Positions 41,621-50,607 are shown, counted from the stretch's first letter. The stretch: 64,000 bases of DNA from Lachnospiraceae bacterium (GCA_017408025.1 JAFQVJ010000011.1:62001-126000), one strand, 5' to 3'. The notes: generated by a model not told the origin, from the letters alone. A program made the numbers and translations.

Positions 41621-41958
41621 TATTCGTCAAACCTCTCTAAGTCTATGATTAACTCGTTGTACTCATTTAGCACGTTGGCAATCGTGTAAAGGTTGTTGTC
41701 AATCCAAAACCTCGCCCCCTGCCTTGGCTCGCTCCCTAAGTCGCTTAGTCTGACCCGGATAACAATAAATCTCCCATAAATACCCTCTGCATGGTCGGAC
41801 CCTATGCCGTTACGGTCTTTGGTTTCCTCGGAATCAAGCACAACGGGAATATCCTTTGATACCCCGTCATACTTAATTTTCCTTACCTGTGCAAATTCGT
41901 TAGTATTGTAAAAGGTCGTTTCCAAGTCCTTATCAAGCATTTCCTTAAAGTTTTTCAT
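41620..41958 (-). CDS. Putative head-tail joining protein
   Basis: 112 residues beginning MKNFKEMLDKDLETTFYNTNEFA and including GRFIVIRVRLSDLGSEPRQGARFWIDNNLYTI. This matches the small FII-type connector seen after lambda-type capsid genes. Order capsid, this gene, gpZ supports it. Confidence 0.75.
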   Translation of the reverse strand: MKNFKEMLDKDLETTFYNTNEFAQVRKIKYDGVSKDIPVVLDSEETKDRNGIGSDHAEGIYGRFIVIRVRLSDLGSEPRQGARFWIDNNLYTIANVLNEYNELIIDLERFDE

Positions 41959-41970
41959 AGGCTACACCGC

Positions 41971-43026
41971 CTAGCAAACTTCGGCAATGTACCAAGAATC
42001 TACCTCATGCGGTACACAAAGAGGTGCTGCGGACAACTGTAAAAATCTTCTTGCCGGGCGTCTTTCTACCCACTGTTCCGGGATTCTGCTACCCTCTGCA
42101 ACCGCAATAGTCTTTCCTGCTTCGTCCACGATAGCAACCGCACCATAATACATAGAGTAGTTAGCTTCTGTGGATAACAGGGCAACCACGTTAGCAGGAA
42201 GTAAAGGCTTATCCTCCGGCTTGTCCTTGTTAGTCCAGTTATCAAGATACCATTCGTTGTAAGTGTAAATATCCATGCCTAACTCATGGATAGTACCAAC
42301 GTAGGTAGCACCGTTAGGAAGTTCTTTAGGTGCGATAACTGCAACCTCAAAACGTCTAACGTCAAGTACACTCTGTACCTCTTCGTCAGATAAGAACGCT
42401 TCCAATGCGTCCGCACCCATAAGGCATACATTACAGTTTACAAAACCTGTTTTCTGTACCTGTTTTCTCCAAGCCTTTAACTGCTTGATTTTTCCGCCCT
42501 GTGTCTTAGTCCACTTTTCAGCGTCCTTTAAGGTTGTTTTGTTGCTAAACTTAAAGTCAATTTCCGCCTGCAACTCCTTACCGTCCTTATCAAGGATAGG
42601 GATTTTACCTGTAAATAACGCCTGACAACACATCCACTCTTCACGGCGTGTAATCATTTCGTCCAACTCGGTAAAATCACGCTGCATTTTCTCAACGGCT
42701 CTCTGATTAGGGGATTTTCCGTTGTAAAGGCTCTCGCCCGGGGAACGCTTCAAAATATCGTCCACCGTAGTAATCTTGTTAGGTGCTACTAAAGGTGGCT
42801 CGTAGGTGTTGGTTTCATAACCTAAGTTATCTACCGTTACACCGCCGATTTTCTTATGTACGAAAGGTGCTAACGCCCTGTTGCCTTTCTTAAAATCTAC
42901 ATCAATCTTCTGTGTGTCGAATGTTTCCACATTGCGGAAAAAAGTATCCTTGATAAAGGTATGCACTCTCGGCATACGCTCTACTAATTTACCCATTGTT
43001 CTAGGGTCGTAAATACTAATAGCCAT
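41971..43026 (-). CDS. Major capsid protein (lambda gpE family)
   Basis: 351 residues. Signature segments: IYDPRTMGKLVERMPRVHTFIKDTFF, KGNRALAPFVHKKIGG, EPPLVAPNKITTVDDILKRSPGE, RREEWMCCQALFTGKI and GTIHELGMDIYTYNEWY, and the C-terminal VPHEVDSWYIAEVC. HK97-fold shell protein, preceded by its decoration protein. Confidence 0.94.
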   Translation of the reverse strand: MAISIYDPRTMGKLVERMPRVHTFIKDTFFRNVETFDTQKIDVDFKKGNRALAPFVHKKIGGVTVDNLGYETNTYEPPLVAPNKITTVDDILKRSPGESLYNGKSPNQRAVEKMQRDFTELDEMITRREEWMCCQALFTGKIPILDKDGKELQAEIDFKFSNKTTLKDAEKWTKTQGGKIKQLKAWRKQVQKTGFVNCNVCLMGADALEAFLSDEEVQSVLDVRRFEVAVIAPKELPNGATYVGTIHELGMDIYTYNEWYLDNWTNKDKPEDKPLLPANVVALLSTEANYSMYYGAVAIVDEAGKTIAVAEGSRIPEQWVERRPARRFLQLSAAPLCVPHEVDSWYIAEVC

Positions 43027-43050
43027 GTTGTACTATCTCCTTTTCTTTTC

Positions 43051-43419
43051 TTATTCTGTTGCTTCCGCTACGGCATTATCGGTATCAACCAAGAAAATAC
43101 CCAACTTGCGGAAAGGTGCTTTAAAATCTGCTGCGGTAGTTCCTGCGGGTACTTCGATAGCTTCCCCGAAAAACTGTCCTGTAAGGTAAATTACTACCTC
43201 TTCGCCTGCTTCGGCGTTCTCTGCTGCCAAACCGTAAACGTCTGCCACGTTATCCGCCGTAACGGCTTTTAATGTGCCGTCTGCGTTAAGCACTACGGGC
43301 ATAAGTTCTACGATAGTTTCGCCCTCTGCTACTGTGCCCGAATCGGTCACTACGGGATAATCCCCGGCGTGTACCATTTTAGGGGTGTAAGTTCCTAAAT
43401 TCTCTTTGCCTGCTGCCAT
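43051..43419 (-). CDS. Head decoration protein (lambda gpD-like)
   Basis: 122 residues, compact beta-rich protein typical of HDPD decoration proteins; AGDYPVVTDSGTVAEGETI holds dispersed site 5, followed by VVLNADGTLKAV and VVIYLTGQF. It stabilises the expanded capsid. Located between protease/scaffold and capsid genes, the lambda order. Confidence 0.85.
   Translation of the reverse strand: MAAGKENLGTYTPKMVHAGDYPVVTDSGTVAEGETIVELMPVVLNADGTLKAVTADNVADVYGLAAENAEAGEEVVIYLTGQFFGEAIEVPAGTTAADFKAPFRKLGIFLVDTDNAVAEATE
43334..43350. promoter_or_regulatory. Dispersed 17-bp near-palindrome, site 5
   Basis: GTGCCCGAATCGGTCAC (one change) inside the decoration protein gene; read as VTDSGT. Confidence 0.65.
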
Positions 43420-43438
43420 TTCCTTTTACCTCCTGTAA

Positions 43439-44587
43439 TTATTTTGTCTTAGGGTACATCTGGTCGATAAGGTCGCCGTAAGGGTCCTCTTCGTTGCCGT
43501 CATGCCCTGTGTTAGGTGTAGGGGTTACATTCTTTACGCCGGAATCGTCAATATCCTTTTCACGGTCTGTTAAAAACGCCTGCCCTGTCTTTTTCTGCTC
43601 TGCAATAATCTGCATTGCGAACGCTTCGGCAGTAATAGGCTCTTCATACTTTGCCTTGTCTGCCATTTTCTCGAATCCCGGCAATGTCATATCATCAATC
43701 GCCTTAATTCTCGCTCTCTCTGCGTCTACTGCTGCCTGTGTGTTCTCCCCTGTGCCTGCCGTTGCCATAATTTCGTTTTTATAAGCATTGGCTACGTCCG
43801 GGTGCTTTGCTTTAAACTCTTCCAATGTCATTTTTTCTTCCTCCTGTTCGTTTTTCGCATTGGTTATATTATTATGGCTATTGGCATAGCCTAATAATCC
43901 TTTAGGCACGGTATGGAATCTTTCCAAACCGATAGATACGGAATTTACAATAATCTTTTCCGCATTTTCTACCTCTGTCTGTACGTCCGTAAACATAACG
44001 GCGGTACAAAATCCTGCGTCTACCGCTTCCTGTCCTGTAAACCAACTTCCCTCGTCCGTCATAAGGTTTTTTATTTCCTCTTCGGACTTGTCCGTAACGG
44101 TCATGTAACAATTAACAATAGACTGCTTGATAACTTCCAACTCCTTAACAATGTTTGCAAGGTCGGTAGTGTTGTAGTATCCCATAAGTCCGGCTAACGG
44201 GTCGTGTATCATAAACACGCCTGCTACGGATATTTCCACGGTATCTCCTGCCATTGCTATAATGGTGGCAGCACTCGCACACCAACCGTCAATCTTGACC
44301 GCAATTTTCGCCTTGTGTTCCTTTAATCGGGTGTAGATTGCCACCGCTGCGAACACGTCGCCACCGCCCGAATTGATACGGACGGTTATTTCTTCAACCG
44401 GTCCCAAGGCTTTAAGGTCGTTGTTAAATTCTGCCGGGGTTACTTCGTCGCCCCACCATGAATACTCTGAAATTTCGCCGTATAACAGAAGTTCCGCCGT
44501 GCTGCCCTCTTGGCTCGCTATGAAATTCCAAAACTTGTGTATCTCGGCTTTATTCTTCGGTTTCTTCCTCCGCTTCCCCTCCGTCAT
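43439..44587 (-). CDS. Capsid maturation protease (ClpP-type) with C-terminal scaffold region
   Basis: About 382 residues. ClpP-like domain: RINSGGGDVFAAVAIYTRLKEH, GWCASAATIIAMAGD (catalytic Ser), GVFMIHDPLAG (catalytic His). A C-terminal region starting near MTLEEFKAKHPDV is helical and may be the scaffold, with a possible internal start. The gene overlaps the portal 3' end; the ATG at 44587 lacks a clear ribosome site, so coupling or a nearby start is likely. Confidence 0.88.
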   Translation of the reverse strand: MTEGKRRKKPKNKAEIHKFWNFIASQEGSTAELLLYGEISEYSWWGDEVTPAEFNNDLKALGPVEEITVRINSGGGDVFAAVAIYTRLKEHKAKIAVKIDGWCASAATIIAMAGDTVEISVAGVFMIHDPLAGLMGYYNTTDLANIVKELEVIKQSIVNCYMTVTDKSEEEIKNLMTDEGSWFTGQEAVDAGFCTAVMFTDVQTEVENAEKIIVNSVSIGLERFHTVPKGLLGYANSHNNITNAKNEQEEEKMTLEEFKAKHPDVANAYKNEIMATAGTGENTQAAVDAERARIKAIDDMTLPGFEKMADKAKYEEPITAEAFAMQIIAEQKKTGQAFLTDREKDIDDSGVKNVTPTPNTGHDGNEEDPYGDLIDQMYPKTK

Positions 44588-46187
44588 TGTCGGGGTTGTC
44601 GGGGTCGTTGTCGGGATTGTCGGGGTCTGATTCCTTACCTCCATTATTCCCGGGTGCAATCGTCCTTTTCGCACTTCCTGTTACCTCCTTTAATAACTCT
44701 TCCTCACGCTTACGTTGCTTTACATTCTTGAAAAAGTCCGTGCCTGTGAGTTCGGTTGTTTCTCTTTCCCTTGTTGAGAATCCGCATTGTACCCTTAATT
44801 CTGCTGCTTCGACCTCTTTTTTCGGGTCTAACTGTCCGGCACTCGGTCCGTTCCACTCTGCGTTACAATATGCGTCCTTTATGATAGGGTCGTTGAAAAA
44901 TCCCGGGGCGTGTATCCTGCCCTTGGCTACCGCTTCGCTCAACCACTCTACATAGATTGGTTGGCAAAAATCGGCAATAAACCACGCACGGTACATTTTA
45001 ATTACCTTGAAAAATTCCAAAATGGCGGCCCTTGACGCTGAATAATTGCTACTGAACGCCATTAAAAGGACTTCGTAAGGGATTTCCAACGCTGCCCCTA
45101 TCTGCTTAATAACCGCCATTACAAACGGGTCAAAGTTCGGGTTAGGTCTGCCCGGATTAACCATATTTGCCTTTTCGCCCTCCCCAAGGTCAATTACTGC
45201 ACCCGGGGCAAGTTCTATACTGTTTTCGTCCTGTGCGTCCACCTGCATATCTTCCGGCACGGTTTCGCCAAACGGTACATCATCACTCGCACTTTCTTTT
45301 TCAATAAAGACCGTGAATAATCCGTTAATTACCGCTGCCAATATTTCCGCTTCTGTGTATCGTCCAAGCTGCTTTATTGCTTCGATAACAGGGGATAAAA
45401 AAGGAACGCCCCGGACTTGCCCGATTCGCTCCCTGTTCATAACGTGTATTACGTTTCTCCTGCCTGTTTTATCTCCAAAGGCTTTTACCCTTACCCACTC
45501 CCTCGGCTCTCTGTCTGCAAAAGAGAGGGGGTGGAATTTTGAAATATGGTAGGCTACTACTTCGCCGTCCGTGTTCTTCTCCACGCCCTCGCAAAATAGA
45601 GGGTTGACCCTTTCGTTATCCGGGGTGCTTACCCTGTCAGCTTCCACAAGTTCAATCCTCAAATCGTAAATACTGCCGATTCGCTTTGTGGTTGTCATTA
45701 GTGCGAATGTGTCGCCACTAAGTAGGGCGTTAAGTAATGCCAACTGCTGCAACTGATAAAAATTGTCTATCCTTTCAACGTCACAATTAGTAGAGTTCGC
45801 CCAATGTGCAAACTCCCTTTCTATTGTTTCCTCTAACTGCCTTGCTTCCTCGGGTGTAATGCCTAACACTTCCTCGTTAATCATGCTTTTAAGGTGTAAG
45901 CCGGTCCCTACTGCATTAGTTCTAAGCCTTTTAACCGCACCTGTGGCAATGTTTGAGCCACCATAATATAAATCCCTTGACCTCTGACGCAAAGTATTTA
46001 CATGCTCTTCCACATCTTCCCTATGGCTTCCTCCGCCGTGCGTCCAACCGATAACGGACTTTTTAACCCCGTTCGCTCCGTGGTTTCCGTATCCGCTATT
46101 GATTATGCTTAGTTTTTGCCTTGCGACTTCCCTTTTTAACGCCTTTTCCGGGGAAATTGCGTTAATTGCTCTGTCTATCCAATTCAA
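44550..46187 (-). CDS. Portal protein (lambda gpB family)
   Basis: About 545 residues. The preferred start is the TTG at 46187 behind AAAGGAG, giving LNWIDRAINAISPEKALKR, the normal N-terminus; the open frame runs further through a leader element. Core motifs: RSRDLYYGGSNIATGAVKRLRTNAVGTGL, RIELVEADRVSTPDN, VPFLSPVIEAIKQLGRYTEAEILAAV, SNYSASRAAILEFFK. The C-terminus has a DPDNPDN repeat. Confidence 0.93.
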   Translation of the reverse strand: MNWIDRAINAISPEKALKREVARQKLSIINSGYGNHGANGVKKSVIGWTHGGGSHREDVEEHVNTLRQRSRDLYYGGSNIATGAVKRLRTNAVGTGLHLKSMINEEVLGITPEEARQLEETIEREFAHWANSTNCDVERIDNFYQLQQLALLNALLSGDTFALMTTTKRIGSIYDLRIELVEADRVSTPDNERVNPLFCEGVEKNTDGEVVAYHISKFHPLSFADREPREWVRVKAFGDKTGRRNVIHVMNRERIGQVRGVPFLSPVIEAIKQLGRYTEAEILAAVINGLFTVFIEKESASDDVPFGETVPEDMQVDAQDENSIELAPGAVIDLGEGEKANMVNPGRPNPNFDPFVMAVIKQIGAALEIPYEVLLMAFSSNYSASRAAILEFFKVIKMYRAWFIADFCQPIYVEWLSEAVAKGRIHAPGFFNDPIIKDAYCNAEWNGPSAGQLDPKKEVEAAELRVQCGFSTRERETTELTGTDFFKNVKQRKREEELLKEVTGSAKRTIAPGNNGGKESDPDNPDNDPDNPDNDGGEAEEETEE

Positions 46188-46198
46188 AACGCCGTTAT

Positions 46199-46236
46199 CT
46201 CCTTTCTGTGCTACAAAATCCTGATTCTGTGCCACG
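46199..46236 (-). repeat. NQDFVAQKG leader element, copy B
   Basis: Leader and ribosome site of the portal gene, nearly identical to copy A at 20524; it can encode VAQNQDFVAQKG in the portal frame. A related 3' segment (HNQD-stop) ends the gene at 55585. Confidence 0.7.
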
Positions 46237-46246
46237 ATTTCCATAC

Positions 46247-46290
46247 AAAAAAGCACCCTTGGAAACGCTCTTATTTCCTTTGGTGCTTTT
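46247..46290 (-). terminator. Promoter-proximal terminator before portal gene
   Basis: AGCACC ... GGTGCT with inner GGAAA/TTTCC pairing, then six T on the minus strand. It begins about 7 nt after the expected start of the promoter at 46301-46335. Confidence 0.82.
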
Positions 46291-46300
46291 GCTATTATAT

Positions 46301-46335
46301 ATAATACCATAAAAAATCGGGCAATGGCGGGCAAT
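46301..46335 (-). promoter_or_regulatory. Late-type promoter with ATTGCCCG direct repeats, copy 2
   Basis: Minus strand: ATTGCCCG (46328-46335), 2 nt, ATTGCCCG (46318-46325), then 11 nt to TATTAT (46301-46306). No -35 at 17 bp, so an activator or alternative factor is expected. Same layout as 50072-50106. Confidence 0.75.
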
Positions 46336-46406
46336 CTTTTATTTTTTTATTTCGCCTGTATTTTCAAGGATTTTCGCACTTTTTAGCCGTTTTCTGCCCG
46401 CAAAGT

Positions 46407-46643
46407 TTATAAATCCCTTGGTACGATTCTGTATACCCTGTTTCTGCCCTTTTTCTTGGCTATATTCTGCAATTCCGCAACTTTGTTACTCCAATACTCC
46501 ACCTGTTTACGGATTTCTCCCAAATTTGCCCTTGTAAAGGACTTACCGCCTATGGAATAGGCTTGATTGATTGCTACTTGGCTTTCCGCTTCAAGCCACA
46601 TATCCAAGTGCTTTTTTGCCGTTTCTAATGTGATTCCTGCCAT
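46407..46643 (-). CDS. Head-tail connector-like protein (DUF6148/gpW-like)
   Basis: 78 residues: MAGITLETAKKHLDMWLEAESQVA, then QAYSIGGKSFTRANLGEIRKQVEYW. This is the usual small gene between terminase and portal in such phages. It starts one base into the terminase stop region. Confidence 0.82.
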   Translation of the reverse strand: MAGITLETAKKHLDMWLEAESQVAINQAYSIGGKSFTRANLGEIRKQVEYWSNKVAELQNIAKKKGRNRVYRIVPRDL

Positions 46644-48487
46644 TATGTAATACCTCCGCTTCTATTTCCTCGCCGTCTGCTTCGTTTCGGCGGTGCTTGT
46701 GTGCTTCCTGCTTCGCTTTTTGGTGCTTCTTTTAAGGTCATGCCTGTAATTTCTATTGCTGCCTGTGCGTAGTTCCTGCAATCCAAAGGCTCGTTTCTCT
46801 TGGTTTCGCCTGTCAGTTCCCATACAAAGTAAGGACGGCCCTTTTTGTACCGTAATACCTGTTTTTCCGCCGTAAGACCCTTAAAATAGTCCTTGTCATA
46901 TCCTCGGATATATTCCTTTTCATCTTTCGGGAAGTGGCAGTAACCCGGTCCCTCTTCCTCGACCTGTAAGCGTTGTAGTAGCAGGGATTTACCCGTATCT
47001 ACTCCAAGCGTAAATAAATACGCCTGCTCTCGGTTGTTTTTTGACGGTTTCGGGATATATGGGCGGTCTGTGCCGTCTTTACCCTTAATAGCAAAAATCT
47101 TTCTTGCCACTCTTGCCTTGCAGAATTTATATACTTTGTTGGTAAAGTGTCCGCCGGAGTCCATGCAGGCACACACTATACGCAATTCTGTACCGTCTTT
47201 CTTTTTGAATTTCTGTAATAAAAATTCATCAAGATTTTTCCATACCTCTGTCTGCTTTAAGTCGCCGTAAATCCTCTTGTAGATTATGCCGTAGGATTCA
47301 TGCCCTACGCCCCAACCGACAACCTCGATTTCAAAACGGTCGTCCTGCGTGTCGATTCCTGCCGTAATTGCTATTACTTCGTCCGGCACTTCGCAACCGT
47401 ACTTCTCACGGCGTTTTAATAATTCGTCCTTATTGGCTTTTTCGCCCTCTTCCTCCCAAGTCTGCCCTAGTTCGGTATTGACCCAAGATTTCATAAGTTC
47501 AATGTTACCCTTTTTTAATGCCTGGTCCGCTTCAATAAACCCCTTAACTATCTTTTCCCACCCAAAGAACGTGGACGCAAGAGAGTTAAAATGGAATCCC
47601 CGGACTTTCCTGTTAGGGTACTTTGCCACATACCGCCCCTCGTTAAAATGGTCTTTCCATTCAACCTCCGAATGAATAACGCCACACTTGGCACAAACGT
47701 AGGTAATATTCTTTACCTCTCCGTCCGCATCCACTTCGTAAGACAGATTCGCCCACTCCAAAGGCTGCAACTCTCCGCAAGACGGACACGGTACATTCCA
47801 TTCCTCCATTGTTGAATGTTCGTACTCCATTTCTATACGGCTTACGCCCTTTATGGTCGGTGTGCTTGTGTCTACCTCCTTACGATTCCAATAGGTCGTT
47901 AAACGCTTGCCTGCAAGTATCAGAGGGTCGCCCTCCGCTCCTGCGGTCGGCGGGTATGCGTCTATTTCGTCTGCAAGCAGGATACGGATAGGACGGCTTC
48001 TAAGTTCTGTCGGGGAATTTGCCCCGGTCATTGTGATACGTCCGCCCGGAAATGATTTTTTAAAAATCGTATTACCGCTTGTCCTGCTCTTTTCGTTTAT
48101 CTTATCCCTTAATACCGGGGTATCCCTTACCATTGGCATAAGTCTATCTTTACTCATGGTTTCCGCAAGGGATAGGGTCGGTTGCATACATAACATGGTG
48201 CAAGGGTCATAGTGCATATAATAGCCTATGGTATTAAGCAAAAATGCGTCCGTCTTTCCCATCTGTGCTGCACTCATTACCACGACCTTTTCAACGGAAA
48301 TATCGGTTATAGCGTCCATTATTTCCCTCTGCCAAGGTGCTTTTGAGGTGTCCCAACGTCCGCCCTTGCTTCCCGATTCAGAGGAAAGACGGCGGAATTT
48401 GTCCGCCCATTGTGATAGCGTAAGGTCGGGCGGTGGCTCTAAAACCTTAAAAATTTGATTGAAAAGGTCAATCGTTTCCCTCTTCAT
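46643..48487 (-). CDS. Terminase large subunit (GpA family)
   Basis: 614 residues. Packages DNA into procapsids and cuts it. ATPase: MSAAQMGKTDAFLLN in the Walker A position, IRILLADEIDAYP as Walker B. Zinc-like CPSCGELQ ... CAKCGVIH, nuclease region with TAGIDTQDDRFE. Lambda gpA type, which usually cuts at cos sites. Confidence 0.94.
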   Translation of the reverse strand: MKRETIDLFNQIFKVLEPPPDLTLSQWADKFRRLSSESGSKGGRWDTSKAPWQREIMDAITDISVEKVVVMSAAQMGKTDAFLLNTIGYYMHYDPCTMLCMQPTLSLAETMSKDRLMPMVRDTPVLRDKINEKSRTSGNTIFKKSFPGGRITMTGANSPTELRSRPIRILLADEIDAYPPTAGAEGDPLILAGKRLTTYWNRKEVDTSTPTIKGVSRIEMEYEHSTMEEWNVPCPSCGELQPLEWANLSYEVDADGEVKNITYVCAKCGVIHSEVEWKDHFNEGRYVAKYPNRKVRGFHFNSLASTFFGWEKIVKGFIEADQALKKGNIELMKSWVNTELGQTWEEEGEKANKDELLKRREKYGCEVPDEVIAITAGIDTQDDRFEIEVVGWGVGHESYGIIYKRIYGDLKQTEVWKNLDEFLLQKFKKKDGTELRIVCACMDSGGHFTNKVYKFCKARVARKIFAIKGKDGTDRPYIPKPSKNNREQAYLFTLGVDTGKSLLLQRLQVEEEGPGYCHFPKDEKEYIRGYDKDYFKGLTAEKQVLRYKKGRPYFVWELTGETKRNEPLDCRNYAQAAIEITGMTLKEAPKSEAGSTQAPPKRSRRRGNRSGGIT

Positions 48488-48962
48488 CTTCTTTTAGTTC
48501 CTCCTTAAATACTTCCTCAAAATTTGATAATTCGTTTAACGCTTCCTTGATTTTCCCATTGAGATATAAAAATATCTTTGCCTTGTCGGTCATGGTTGCC
48601 AACTTCTCGGCTTCCTCTGCCGGAATCGCACTTAATCGGCTTTTAAAGTTTATCAGCGTGGCGGACATGATTTTTTGCACGTCCTCCGCCCTGTGTAATT
48701 CGCCTTTCTTTACCGCTAAATCCAATTCCTCATTAAGTCTTTTTGCCTTTGTTAGCTTTGCCCTTTCCTCGTTAAGGTCTATGTTTTCTTCGCTTTCCGG
48801 GTTTTTCTCCCGTAAGTATTTGATATAGGCGTGGGTCGTTTCCGTCAAGTGGTATAATCCGCCCTGCCTTGGTTTCAAAATTCCCTTTTCCGTCAACCTC
48901 TGCACATTCTTAGGGGTCATATCTAGGAATTTTGCCACCGCATTTTTATCATAGAGTTTCAA
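48468..48962 (-). CDS. Terminase small subunit (Nu1-like)
   Basis: 164 residues. N-terminal MerR-like winged helix (DKNAVAKFLDMTPKNVQRLTEKGILKP), then a helical oligomerisation part (IDLNEERAKLTKAKRLNEELDLAVKKGEL) as in lambda Nu1. It overlaps the large subunit start by 20 bp. Recognises the packaging site. Confidence 0.88.
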   Translation of the reverse strand: MKLYDKNAVAKFLDMTPKNVQRLTEKGILKPRQGGLYHLTETTHAYIKYLREKNPESEENIDLNEERAKLTKAKRLNEELDLAVKKGELHRAEDVQKIMSATLINFKSRLSAIPAEEAEKLATMTDKAKIFLYLNGKIKEALNELSNFEEVFKEELKEDEEGND

Positions 48963-49121
48963 AATCCTACCCCCTTAAAAAATTTTCGGAAATTTTGGAA
49001 GTCGATTTTCGCCCCGGAATCTAGGCAATCCTTGGGGTCACGGGACCCCCGGGCGGTTTTCCCTCGGTACAGTACCTTTTTAAGCCCTCCGCCTGCTGCC
49101 GTGTCGGTGCTACTTCTCTTG
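48963..49121. other. Noncoding GC-rich segment, candidate cos/pac site
   Basis: 159 bp between the Nu1-like gene and the XtmA-like gene. It holds an inverted repeat GGGGTC-acgg-GACCCC (49034-49049) flanked by CCGGGCGG. Lambda cos lies just 5' of nu1, the same relative place. No gene is seen. Confidence 0.45.
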
Positions 49122-49922
49122 CTAATCTTCTAATAAATCTTCGTCCTCTCCTGCGTAGGTATCGTTTATTTCCCCGGTGTCCGGGTCTACGTCATACTCT
49201 CCGCTTATCTTCTGTTTCATTAGTGCGTACCGCTTCTCTTCCAAGGCTATACGGCGTTGCTCTAACTCATAGGACTTAATAGAATCCAATAGCTTAATAA
49301 TGCGTCCGTGTATTTTATTTAGTTCTGCTTCTAGCTTCATTGCCCTTTCAAAGGCTGATGATTTAACGGTAGTTTCCATAGCCACATCAAGGGGCGGTTT
49401 ATTGCCACCCTCTGCCCCTGTATCCTCATACGGTCCGTAAGGGTCGCTATCCTCTGCCTTGCGTGGTGTACGCATTTCTACAACCTTGTCCGTATATAAC
49501 TGCCCTGTATCGTCACTATTAAGCGTGGCTATGCGTTTCTTTAGGTCGTTTTCCTTGGCTACAAGGGTTTGCAATTCCCTACGCATATTATCTTCTGTGT
49601 CAAGGGTAACGGATTCTATAAGTGCCTTTTCTTCCTCCGTTAATTCGTCAAAATAGACCGTAGAATATGCCCCGTGTGTTTCTGCGTTTTTATTGCGTTG
49701 CGGGGCCCCGTGTCCTTGGGCGTTTTTATTGCCCTTTTGTCCGCCCCTTTTTTTAGGCTTGTTTTCTAAGGCTTCTTTCCACTTGTCTACGCACTTCCAT
49801 TTTCTTATCTTGTCGGAAGTCACGCCCAACGCTTCCGCTATTTCCGGGTTGCTCATTAACCCCTCGGAATCTAAAAAAAGTTGCTTCGCTTTTTCCCTGT
49901 TTTCGTCCTTTTGCCGTGCCAC
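49122..49922 (-). CDS. PBSX XtmA-type terminase small subunit-like protein
   Basis: About 266 residues from the GTG at 49922 behind AAAGGAGG. The N-terminal HTH (KQLFLDSEGLMSNPEIAEALGVTSDKIRKWK) is followed by KRGGQKGNKNAQGHGAPQRNKNAETHGAYS, a hallmark of PBSX-type small terminases, then a long coiled region. Having this beside a Nu1-like protein is odd: one may do packaging and the other regulation. Confidence 0.8.
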   Translation of the reverse strand: MARQKDENREKAKQLFLDSEGLMSNPEIAEALGVTSDKIRKWKCVDKWKEALENKPKKRGGQKGNKNAQGHGAPQRNKNAETHGAYSTVYFDELTEEEKALIESVTLDTEDNMRRELQTLVAKENDLKKRIATLNSDDTGQLYTDKVVEMRTPRKAEDSDPYGPYEDTGAEGGNKPPLDVAMETTVKSSAFERAMKLEAELNKIHGRIIKLLDSIKSYELEQRRIALEEKRYALMKQKISGEYDVDPDTGEINDTYAGEDEDLLED

Positions 49923-50013
49923 GGTAAACCTCCTTTCGTTTGTTTTTCCATTTTCCGCCGTTTTGTTACATCGGAATTTACGCATTTTTGCAAATTTTCA
50001 AAAATGCAAACGT

Positions 50014-50050
50014 AAAAAGGCAGCAGGGTACTACACATTCTCCCGCTGCC
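50014..50050 (-). terminator. Promoter-proximal terminator before packaging genes
   Basis: GGCAGC-GGG ... CCC-GCTGCC hairpin then five T on the minus strand, about 15 nt after the expected start of the promoter at 50072-50106. Confidence 0.85.
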
Positions 50051-50071
50051 CTTTGGCATTTTCACTCTTGC

Positions 50072-50106
50072 ATTATATCATAAAAAATCGGGCAATAGCG
50101 GGCAAT
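50072..50106 (-). promoter_or_regulatory. Late-type promoter with ATTGCCCG direct repeats, copy 1
   Basis: Minus strand: ATTGCCCG (50099-50106), 2 nt, ATTGCCCG (50089-50096), 11 nt, TATAAT (50072-50077). Spacing is identical to the copy at 46301. It is directly downstream of the ArpU-like gene, a candidate activator. Confidence 0.8.
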
Positions 50107-50109
50107 CTT

Positions 50110-50589
50110 TCACTTTACAATTTCACTAATAATTTTACTTCGTGATATATTCTTGTTCCTTGCAAATTTTCCGCCTAAGACCTCTAAGGCTACACACCTT
50201 ATATTTTTACTTTGGCGAACGCTATAACTAATTTGTTCCGCTATGCGTTCCCATTTCTGACCCTGCAAGTAAAAACCGCAAACAATGGCTTTATGTATCG
50301 GGTTGAGGGAAGAAATTTCTTTTAAAATCTCCGTCCTAAGTTTCTTCAAATCCTTAACCCTGCCTTTCAGCACTCGGATACGGTCCGCCGTGTCGGTTTT
50401 TGCTATTTCGATTGCAAGCAGAGCCGTAGAATCCGATATATTGTTACCGTGGGGCATACCGTCATAGTTTATTGCCCCTCTTGTGTCATATACGCTTTCG
50501 TACTGCTCTAGCCACTCGCTCGTAACCTTAATATCAAGGTCAATGTCCTTGTAAAATTTCAAGATTGCTTCTACTTCCGAATTTTTCAT
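50110..50589 (-). CDS. ArpU/DUF1492-like phage transcriptional regulator
   Basis: 159 residues. N-terminal helical part, then a sigma-region-4-like end (LNPIHKAIVCGFYLQGQKWERIAEQISYSVRQSKNIRCVALEVLG), the pattern of RinA/ArpU late regulators that activate packaging and structural genes. It lies just before the late-type promoter and the terminase module, the classical place. Confidence 0.82.
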   Translation of the reverse strand: MKNSEVEAILKFYKDIDLDIKVTSEWLEQYESVYDTRGAINYDGMPHGNNISDSTALLAIEIAKTDTADRIRVLKGRVKDLKKLRTEILKEISSLNPIHKAIVCGFYLQGQKWERIAEQISYSVRQSKNIRCVALEVLGGKFARNKNISRSKIISEIVK

Positions 50590-50607
50590 TATTGCTTATC
50601 CTTTCTT

